Assembly (NCBI GenBank): GCA_944389275.1
Contig: CALXLT010000008.1
Location: forward strand, 1 to 39,004
Source: an uncultured Spirochaetaceae bacterium
Lineage (GTDB): Bacteria; Spirochaetota; Spirochaetia; Sphaerochaetales; Sphaerochaetaceae
Direction of reading: 5' to 3'
DNA length: 39,004 bases
Positions within the stretch are counted from its first letter, which is position 1; each line of letters begins with the position of its first letter. The notes under the pieces were generated by a model, which worked only from the letters and a program-made list of their open reading frames with translations, ran no database searches and was not told where the DNA came from. The translations under genes were made by a program, and so were the position numbers. Positions 22,858-29,521 of this stretch are shown here, one piece after another.

Positions 22858-23688
22858 GTGGCGGATCAGAAAGCCATATCAGCTTCAATCGAAGTTGAGA
22901 ACAGGAATAAAGCAAGGGAGAGACGCAAGCTTCTTATGATATCCCTCATAGGGCTTGTATGTTTCTTCGGTATATGGGAGCTTGTCGTCAGGGTGGGTCT
23001 TGTTCCGATCCGGTATCTGAATCCACCGACGATGGTTGTGAGGACGTTCTTCACGAAGCTCATGGATCCAAAGCCAGATGGTGCGACTATCCCGGTTCAT
23101 TTCTGGGCAAGCTTCCGCCTTGCGCTCTGCGGATTCGTGATTGCGGTGATTGTCGGCATACCGCTTGGCTGGATAATGGGCTATTACAAGATAGCCAACA
23201 GGCTTATCCGCCCGCTTTTCGAGATAATGAGGCCTATTCCGCCTATCGCATGGATACCTATATCGATCCTCTGGCTCGGTATCGGCTATCAGGCAAAGGC
23301 ATTCATAATATTCGTATCGGCGTTCGTTCCATGCGTCATAAACGCATATACTGGCGTTACGCTGACGAACCAGACGCTTGTTGATGTGTCAAAGACATGC
23401 GGTGCGAGCAAGTGGCAGATATTCAGGACCGTCTGCATCCCAAGCTCGCTTCCGCTGGTATTCACCAGCCTCCGCATATCGCTTGGTAATGCGTGGTCAG
23501 CGCTTGTCGCAGCGGAGATGCTGGCAGCTACGCAGGGACTGGGCTATATGATCCAGCAGGGGCGCAACTTCGTCCGCTCGGATATCATAATCTGCGGCAT
23601 GCTTGTCATAGGCATATCCGGAGCGCTCATGTCTGCAGGACTTGCCTTCATCGAGAAGAAGGCAACACCATGGAGGACCGAGAAATGA
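22858..23688 (+). CDS. ABC permease 1, SsuC/TauC-like
   Basis: A 276-residue permease with about six membrane segments. The EAA-like coupling loop is CGASKWQIFRTVCIPSSLP, and RPIPPIAWIPISILWLGIG is a hallmark of the SsuC/TauC/NrtB branch. I use the GTG at 22858 because GGAGG (22848-22852) lies 5 nt upstream; the open frame upstream runs through the terminator. Its stop overlaps the second permease start (ATGA). Confidence 0.9.
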   Translation: MADQKAISASIEVENRNKARERRKLLMISLIGLVCFFGIWELVVRVGLVPIRYLNPPTMVVRTFFTKLMDPKPDGATIPVHFWASFRLALCGFVIAVIVGIPLGWIMGYYKIANRLIRPLFEIMRPIPPIAWIPISILWLGIGYQAKAFIIFVSAFVPCVINAYTGVTLTNQTLVDVSKTCGASKWQIFRTVCIPSSLPLVFTSLRISLGNAWSALVAAEMLAATQGLGYMIQQGRNFVRSDIIICGMLVIGISGALMSAGLAFIEKKATPWRTEK

Positions 23689-24461
23689 ACCAGACCAAAG
23701 AAATCCTCAAGACCATTGGTTTCACGATGCTGTCAATCGGGCTCTTCCTCGTGCTGTGGACTTTCCTTGCGGTCAGGAACCCCGACTTCCTTCCGTCCCC
23801 GCTTATCTGCATAGAGAAGCTAGGGCAGATGATGGGACGTCCTATCAGCCGCGTATCGCTTGGTGGCCATATACTGTCATCCCTGAGGAGAGTCCTCCTT
23901 GCGGTGTTCTTCGCGACGCTCATCGGCCTCCCTCTCGGGCTTGCCATGGGATGGAGCAGAAAGGTCAACGCATTTGTTGCCCCTATCTTCGAGTTCCTTC
24001 GCCCTATACCTCCTATCGCATGGATTCCTCTCGTGATCCTCTGGTTCGGAGTAGGCGAGGTGTCGAAGGTATTCCTTGTAACGCTCGGTGCCTATGTGCC
24101 GATCCTCATGAATACCGTGACCGGCGTGAAGATGGTACCTCCAGTGCTGCTTAATGTCGGTAGGATATACAAGGCTTCCAATGTGCAGATTCTCCGTGAG
24201 ATAGTCCTTCCTGCAGCGCTCCCTGCTATCTTCGCAGGCGTCAAGACAGCGGTGAGCTCCGGCTGGATGATCGTGCTTGCCGCTGAGATGATGGCTAGCC
24301 GTTCCGGAGTGGGCTTCCTCATCAACAGGGGAATGGAAGCATATGATGTCGCGATGATCATCGTTGGCATGTGTATCATCGGCGTTGTCGGATACCTTAT
24401 CTCGATTGTCCTTACATTCCTGGAAAGGAGGCTTTGTCCATGGAAAACAAATCTCGAATAA
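23685..24461 (+). CDS. ABC permease 2, SsuC/TauC-like
   Basis: A 258-residue paralogue of permease 1 with the same RPIPPIAWIPLVILWFG hallmark. Its coupling loop reads RIYKASNVQILREIVLPAALP, with Lys where the family usually has Gly. GGAGG lies 8 nt before the ATG at 23685. Two different permeases side by side imply a heterodimeric channel. The 3' end overlaps the first ATPase gene by 22 nt. Confidence 0.9.
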   Translation: MNQTKEILKTIGFTMLSIGLFLVLWTFLAVRNPDFLPSPLICIEKLGQMMGRPISRVSLGGHILSSLRRVLLAVFFATLIGLPLGLAMGWSRKVNAFVAPIFEFLRPIPPIAWIPLVILWFGVGEVSKVFLVTLGAYVPILMNTVTGVKMVPPVLLNVGRIYKASNVQILREIVLPAALPAIFAGVKTAVSSGWMIVLAAEMMASRSGVGFLINRGMEAYDVAMIIVGMCIIGVVGYLISIVLTFLERRLCPWKTNLE

Positions 24462-25204
24462 AGATGTCCCTTCAGAACATATCGAAGTCATTCCATTCCA
24501 GGAAGGAGACCCAGGAAGCTGTTGCGGATGTATCATTCGATGTGTATGAGAATGAGTTCCTTGTCATTCTCGGGCCCGGCCAGTGCGGAAAGACCGTGCT
24601 GCTGAATATGATCGCCGGGCTGGAGTCTCCGACAACAGGGAAGATGCTTTATGAAGGAAAGGAATACCATGGTGTGAATGATGGATTCGGCCTGGTCTTC
24701 CAGAAGACAGCCCTGATGGACTGGATGACCGTAATGGAGAATGTCGAGTTCGGCCTGAAGATAAAGAAGATGCCCAAGGAAGAGAGAAGGGCGATTGCCC
24801 AGAAGTATATCGATCTTGTAGGGCTCAATGGCTTTGAGGATAAGTATCCAAGGCAGCTTTCCGGCGGCATGAAGCAGAGGGTAGGCATAGCCAGGGCTTA
24901 TTCGACGAATCCAGGCGTGCTTCTGATGGATGAGCCTTTCGGTGCTCTGGATGCCCAGACAAGATACCTGATGGAGAATGAGATACTCAGGATCTGGGAG
25001 CAGGACAAGAGGACGATCGTGTTTGTCACTAACAACATCGAGGAAGCCGTTACCCTGGGAGACAGGATAATACTTCTCTCTGCATGCCCTGCGCGCGTGA
25101 AGGATATATATATCCCTGATCTTCCAAGGCCAAGGGACAATATAAGCACGGAATTCCTCCGCATACGCGAGGAGATCGAAGCCAATACCGATATGGCGCT
25201 ATAG
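24440..25204 (+). CDS. ABC ATPase 1, SsuB/TauB-like, H-loop His replaced
   Basis: A 254-residue nucleotide-binding subunit. Walker A is GPGQCGKT (45-52), the Q-loop Gln is 88, the signature LSGGM is 140-144, Walker B is LLMDE (161-165) and the D-loop is GALD. At the H-loop the usual VTHD is VTNN, so Asn198 replaces the switch histidine. AAAGGAGG lies 9 nt before the ATG. The paired ATPase 2 has an intact histidine but a degenerate signature, so the two should form one canonical and one degenerate ATP site. Confidence 0.9.
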   Translation: MENKSRIKMSLQNISKSFHSRKETQEAVADVSFDVYENEFLVILGPGQCGKTVLLNMIAGLESPTTGKMLYEGKEYHGVNDGFGLVFQKTALMDWMTVMENVEFGLKIKKMPKEERRAIAQKYIDLVGLNGFEDKYPRQLSGGMKQRVGIARAYSTNPGVLLMDEPFGALDAQTRYLMENEILRIWEQDKRTIVFVTNNIEEAVTLGDRIILLSACPARVKDIYIPDLPRPRDNISTEFLRIREEIEANTDMAL

Positions 25205-25213
25205 GAGAGAGCA

Positions 25214-25957
25214 ATGAGCGATAACGTGAAAGTACAAGTCAGGGATCTCAACAAGAGCTTCGGCTCCCTCCAGGTGCTGAAGGATGTCAGCTTCGACATC
25301 GGAAGAGGTGAGTTCGTATGCCTAGTCGGCCCTACTGGATGCGGCAAGACTACATTCCTAAGGCTGCTTACCAAGCTGATCGAGCCAACATCCGGCCAGA
25401 TACTGATAGACGGAGAGCCCGCAGATCCCGCAAAGCATAACCTCGCGTTTGTATTCCAGGAGCCATCGGCCTTCCCTTGGCTCACTGTCGAGCAGAATCT
25501 CCGTTATGGCCTGGAGATAAAGAAGAGGGATAAGGATTTCATTGATAAGCAGGTTGATTCGGTCGCGAAGATACTCGGTCTGGATAAGTGCCTCAAGGCC
25601 TATCCTCATGAGCTATCGGTATCGATGGAGCAGAGGGTTGTAATCGGCCGCTCATTCGCCATGAATCCGGACCTCCTCCTGATGGATGAGCCTTATGGCC
25701 AGATGGATATCAAGATGAGGTACTATCTGGAGGATCAGGTAATCCAGCTATGGAAGGCAACGGGAAGCACTGTCCTCTTCATCACGCACAACCTTGAGGA
25801 GGCTGTCTATCTTGCCCAGCGCATACTGATAATGACGAACAAGCCTACCACGATCAAGAAGATCATGGATGTCGATCTTCCTTATCCGAGGAATATCGCG
25901 GATCCGAGATTCATCGAGATACGTAAGGAAGTGACTGATCTGATCAAGTGGTGGTAA
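25214..25957 (+). CDS. ABC ATPase 2, SsuB/TauB-like, degenerate signature
   Basis: A 247-residue nucleotide-binding subunit. Walker A is GPTGCGKT (39-46), the Q-loop FQEPSAFPW, Walker B LLMDE (155-159) and the H-loop His192 (FITHN). The signature is LSVSM (134-138) instead of LSGGQ, and the D-loop is GQMD instead of the common SALD/GALD. The gene follows ATPase 1 by 9 nt with GGAGAG as ribosome site. The pairing with ATPase 1 is discussed in the findings. Confidence 0.9.
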   Translation: MSDNVKVQVRDLNKSFGSLQVLKDVSFDIGRGEFVCLVGPTGCGKTTFLRLLTKLIEPTSGQILIDGEPADPAKHNLAFVFQEPSAFPWLTVEQNLRYGLEIKKRDKDFIDKQVDSVAKILGLDKCLKAYPHELSVSMEQRVVIGRSFAMNPDLLLMDEPYGQMDIKMRYYLEDQVIQLWKATGSTVLFITHNLEEAVYLAQRILIMTNKPTTIKKIMDVDLPYPRNIADPRFIEIRKEVTDLIKWW

Positions 25958-25995
25958 GGACAGTACGCTGATACCTTCTTCTATCTATATTTGAT

Positions 25996-26025
25996 GCCAG
26001 AAGCTGGCTTATGGCCAGCGCTGGC
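25996..26025. repeat. Alternating GCCAGC/GCTGGC inverted half-repeats
   Basis: GCCAG (25996-26000), GCTGGC (26003-26008), GCCAGC (26014-26019) and GCTGGC (26020-26025). The last two form a perfect 12-bp palindrome, and the middle two form a hairpin with loop TTATG. It lies between the ATPase 2 stop and the transketolase start, with no T-run. Likely an RNA processing or stabilising structure, or a weak attenuator. Confidence 0.55.
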
Positions 26026-26055
26026 TTTGTATACCGTGTTAACAAGGAAAATGCT

Positions 26056-26895
26056 ATGAATCAGGATGAAATAAGGAAGCTTAGGGAAATTGCCCTTGAT
26101 GTGAGGATAAAGACCATCAATGAGATCGCTTCGTTCGGTCAGGGGCATATAGGCGGCTCGATGTCGGTCGTGGAGCTTCTCGTATATCTTTATTTCCATG
26201 AGATGAGGATACGTCCGCAGGAGCCGGAATGGATTGAGAGGGACCGGCTTGTCCTTTCAAAGGGACATAGCGGGCCAGCGCTTTATGCTGTCCTTGCAAG
26301 CAAGGGTTACTTTGAGGAAAGCTGGCTGTCCACTCTGAATAAGGGCGGTACTAGGCTTCCAAGCCATGCCGATATGACAAAGACTCCTGGCATAGACTTC
26401 ACCGCAGGCTCCCTTGGGCAGGGATTCAGCGCTGCTGTCGGCATTGCTCTGGCCCAGAGGATGCGGAAGCTCGATAGCTATACATATGTCGTCGTCGGTG
26501 ATGGCGAGAGCCAGGAAGGAGAGGTCTGGGAAGCGGCAGAGGCGGCCGGTGCATGGAAGCTCGGCAATCTCATAGGCTTTACCGATCTGAACGGGCAGCA
26601 GCTTGATGATTACACGGATAACATAATCCCGATGCATGACCTTAAGAAACGCTATGAGACATATGGCTGGGAGGCTCTTGAGATCGATGGCCATGATTTC
26701 AGCGCAATCGAGGCTGCTATCGCCAAGGCCAAGAGCATCAAGGATAAGCCGGTGATGATAATCATGCATACCATCAAGAGCTATGGATATATCCCTGGCG
26801 AGGATATCAGGGCAAACCATTCCATGCAGATCGATAAGAGCAAGGCAGAGGAGGCGATTGCTGCTCTGATAAAAAGGGAGGAGGCGCGCAAATGA
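26056..26895 (+). CDS. Transketolase, N-terminal (TPP-binding) subunit
   Basis: A 279-residue split transketolase subunit. GHIGGSMSVVELLVYLYF matches the GHPGG-type start of the family. SKGHSGPALYAVL supplies active-site His residues. The diphosphate/Mg motif GDGESQEGEVWEAA closes with DLNG. The start at 26056 follows AAGGAAA; the frame upstream only covers the repeat element. Its stop overlaps the partner subunit (ATGA). Split transketolases act either in the pentose phosphate pathway or on special ketose phosphates (for example apulose 4-phosphate or sulfo-sugars); the operon context favours a dedicated catabolic role, but this is inference. Confidence 0.92.
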   Translation: MNQDEIRKLREIALDVRIKTINEIASFGQGHIGGSMSVVELLVYLYFHEMRIRPQEPEWIERDRLVLSKGHSGPALYAVLASKGYFEESWLSTLNKGGTRLPSHADMTKTPGIDFTAGSLGQGFSAAVGIALAQRMRKLDSYTYVVVGDGESQEGEVWEAAEAAGAWKLGNLIGFTDLNGQQLDDYTDNIIPMHDLKKRYETYGWEALEIDGHDFSAIEAAIAKAKSIKDKPVMIIMHTIKSYGYIPGEDIRANHSMQIDKSKAEEAIAALIKREEARK

Positions 26896-27836
26896 GGGAT
26901 ACATCGGCTTTCCAGAACTTCAAGGATGTCATAATGGCTGCGATAATGGATCTGGCGGAGGAGGATGGGAATGTTGTCTTCCTCGATGCGGATCTTGCAT
27001 CATGCATAGGGTCCACTGCTTTCCAGGAACGCTTCCCAGACAGGTTTCGCAATGTTGGCATCGCCGAGGCGAATATGGCAGCAGTGGCAGGGGGCATGGC
27101 ATCTGTCGGCTATGTGCCGTTCATCCATAGCTTCGGATGCTTCGCATCGCGCAGGATGTATGACCAGCTCTTCATCTCCGTCGGCTATGCCCATCGCTGC
27201 GTCCATGTCATCGGATCGGATCCCGGGATCATCGCGCAGTACAATGGCGGCACGCATATGCCTTTTGAGGATATCGCGCTGATGAGGCAGATCCCTGGAT
27301 TCACGATCTATGAGCCTTCCGATGCAATGAGCATGTATTCACTCATTGTCCAGGCATATAAGCTCGGAAAGCCTTCTTATCTCCGGGCGCCGCGTAAGGG
27401 GATAATCCATAGATATGGCGCAGATGAGGAGATTATGCTTGGAAAGGCCATAACGGCACGTGAAGGCAGCGATATAACGATAATAGCTACAGGCGCGTAT
27501 CTCGTGGATCAGGCCCTGAAAGCCGCTGAGGCGCTCTCTGATAAGGGATGCAGCGCAAGGGTGCTTGATCTCCACACCATCATGCCATTTGATACAGAGG
27601 CCATAGAGAAGGCTGCGAGGGAGACCGGACGCATCATCGTGTGTGAGAATGGCCGCTATGCAGGTGGAGTCGGCGAGATGGTCTCGTGTCATCTGCTGCA
27701 GTCGGGAATCCCCGTGAGAGCTGGATTCATCAATGTCGGCGATAGATTCGGGGAGGTGGGATCCCTGGAGTATCTTGCGTCGGCTTTCGGCTTTACCGCA
27801 GGGGATATCGAGAAGAAAGCCTTATCGCTTCTGTAA
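26892..27836 (+). CDS. Transketolase, C-terminal (pyrimidine and C) subunit
   Basis: A 314-residue partner of the upstream subunit. The catalytic Glu that activates TPP lies in VGIAEANMAAVAGGMA. IHSFGCFASRRMYDQL and YNGGTHMPFEDIALMR are typical of the pyrimidine-binding domain. The C-terminal domain follows (TIIATGAYLVDQALKAAE, VLDLHTIMPFD). GGGAGGAGG precedes the ATG. Last gene of the operon, closed by the terminator at 27853-27892. Confidence 0.93.
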   Translation: MRDTSAFQNFKDVIMAAIMDLAEEDGNVVFLDADLASCIGSTAFQERFPDRFRNVGIAEANMAAVAGGMASVGYVPFIHSFGCFASRRMYDQLFISVGYAHRCVHVIGSDPGIIAQYNGGTHMPFEDIALMRQIPGFTIYEPSDAMSMYSLIVQAYKLGKPSYLRAPRKGIIHRYGADEEIMLGKAITAREGSDITIIATGAYLVDQALKAAEALSDKGCSARVLDLHTIMPFDTEAIEKAARETGRIIVCENGRYAGGVGEMVSCHLLQSGIPVRAGFINVGDRFGEVGSLEYLASAFGFTAGDIEKKALSLL

Positions 27837-27852
27837 TAGGCTATATATAATA

Positions 27853-27892
27853 AGCAAAGAGGAAAGAACGATCAGTCCTTTCCTCTTTTGCT
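27853..27892. terminator. Bidirectional terminator
   Basis: AGCAAAGAGGAAAG (27853-27866) pairs with CTTTCCTCTTTTGCT (27878-27892), one bulged T. It ends the transporter-transketolase operon and the convergent lipoprotein gene. Confidence 0.75.
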
Positions 27893-27903
27893 CTGCATCT
27901 TCA

Positions 27904-28599
27904 TCACTCCCATTCAATCGAGAATGAAAGAGGCTCGTTGAGAAGCAGGAACGAGATGATCGGGAAGCTGAATACCGCCGTGCTGTCACCGGTCTTCTCA
28001 GCGTTCTCTACAGCTGTTATCGTGCCAGGAACCGTTATCTCCATGGATACAAGGCCATGCGAGATAGCATCAGGCCCCTCTTCCCCAAGAAGGAAGGAGA
28101 TCATCTCCAGATACTCTTCCTCGCTCATTCCCTGGTTGTATTCCGGGCCATATACCTCGAAGTTGGGATCTGCAAGGAACGGCACGGCTTCCTTGAGCTC
28201 CGCATAGTTGGAGATATCGAGATAGAAGGAGAGGGAATTGCCCGTCATGGCTATAAGGCTCTGCTCCTCCACTCCGAACTCCGAAAGGAGAGCGTCTATA
28301 TCATCGACTGCGAAAGATACAAGATATTCGTTCTCGCCGGTCTTCTCCGTGCTCGATGACGCGACTGCCGCCATCCCTGCCAGCCCGTTCCCGAATGATT
28401 CCATAGCATTGTCCATTATCGAGGAATCATCTTCCGGGAGGAATTCCGAGAAATCCTCAAGAACATCGATGAAGAACTGCTCCACGTATATATCTGACGA
28501 GCTGCTGATGCCTCCATCGCTCTCGACGACAAGGCTCTCCGTCACCGTGCATGATGCCAGGAGCATCGTTATTGCCAGCGCTGCTATTGTTTTTCTCAT
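27904..28599 (-). CDS. Hypothetical lipoprotein, 231 aa
   Basis: Lipoprotein with lipobox L-A-S-C (Cys17), starting at the Met at 28599 that opens the signal peptide. The mature part is acidic and Ser-rich, with the segment YNQGMSEEEYLEMISFLLG and a C-terminal beta-like part (TITAVENAEKTGDSTAVFS). No family recognised. No Shine-Dalgarno; TACCAT (28606-28611, minus) ends 6 nt before the ATG, suggesting a leaderless mRNA. It is divergent from the exported gene at 28692. Confidence 0.7.
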   Translation of the reverse strand: MRKTIAALAITMLLASCTVTESLVVESDGGISSSSDIYVEQFFIDVLEDFSEFLPEDDSSIMDNAMESFGNGLAGMAAVASSSTEKTGENEYLVSFAVDDIDALLSEFGVEEQSLIAMTGNSLSFYLDISNYAELKEAVPFLADPNFEVYGPEYNQGMSEEEYLEMISFLLGEEGPDAISHGLVSMEITVPGTITAVENAEKTGDSTAVFSFPIISFLLLNEPLSFSIEWE

Positions 28600-28691
28600 A
28601 TCGAGATGGTAGACCATAAGGCAGGTTAAGGCAATCTGATAGGTAGACACCTTCCTCTCTTTGTGATACTCAAGTAGTCTCGGAGAGGAAG

Positions 28692-29519
28692 ATGAGAAGA
28701 ATTATCGCTTTGCTCACTGCATTATCCTTGCTTGCCGGTATGGCAGCCGCCGCCAGCCTTGGTGCTGAGGCCGAAGGCTTGCCGACATCAGTCACCCTTT
28801 CGTGGAATCCCGTGGAAGGCGCAGCCCATTATGATATATACAATGGAGATAAGCCTGTAGCGCGCCTCGGTTTCGATGCTTCCAGCTATACTGTCGAGAA
28901 GCTTCTTTCAGATGAGGAGTATACATTCTGCGTAGCTGCAAGAGGCGAGGGCAATGAGGATATAGATGCCGAGTGGGTGAGCGTCAGCACATCAAGCTGG
29001 GATGGCGTTTACGAGTGGATAAACGAGACGGACAAGGACAACAAGGGGAGGATGAAGAGCCTCCGCTTCCGCCTTGATACCAAGGTCGATCCGGTATATG
29101 GGCAGTACCATGAGATGTTCCTCCTTTCGGATGATGGCAATGAATACCGCATCTTCCCGCTATTCCCGTTTGATTCCGATATGTCCGGACAGTGGATCGA
29201 TTACGATGACCAGACCCCGGCGGGGATCGCCTACAGGATAAACGCCGAGCGCTTCAACAAGTCCAGCTTCACCCCATCCCGCTGGAGGGTCGACAGGATC
29301 GAGATTGACTCAGACTCGACTTCTGCTTACATTCAGACGAGTGCGTTTGGGATAACGGTCATGACGACCACCACATATAATCTATATATGGAGGATGGAC
29401 AGGCCATGATGACATTCGAGACCAATGGCAGCGGCATTGCCGGTACCGTGATCTTCCGGAATCCGAATCCAGGCGAAGGCGACGCATTCATTCTGAGAAG
29501 AATCCAGCAGGAGGGCTGA
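28692..29519 (+). CDS. Exported protein with fibronectin type III-like domain
   Basis: A 275-residue protein with a signal peptide cleaved around AAAAS. Residues about 31-100 look like a fibronectin type III domain (VTLSWNPVEGAAHYDIYNG, then a Tyr/Cys-containing strand YTFCVAARGEG). The remainder is an unrecognised beta-rich domain with many Tyr/Trp/Asp. GGAGAGGAAG is the ribosome site. It ends 2 nt before the topA start, so it is probably co-transcribed with topA, though no functional link is evident. Confidence 0.72.
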   Translation: MRRIIALLTALSLLAGMAAAASLGAEAEGLPTSVTLSWNPVEGAAHYDIYNGDKPVARLGFDASSYTVEKLLSDEEYTFCVAARGEGNEDIDAEWVSVSTSSWDGVYEWINETDKDNKGRMKSLRFRLDTKVDPVYGQYHEMFLLSDDGNEYRIFPLFPFDSDMSGQWIDYDDQTPAGIAYRINAERFNKSSFTPSRWRVDRIEIDSDSTSAYIQTSAFGITVMTTTTYNLYMEDGQAMMTFETNGSGIAGTVIFRNPNPGEGDAFILRRIQQEG

Positions 29520-29521
29520 GC

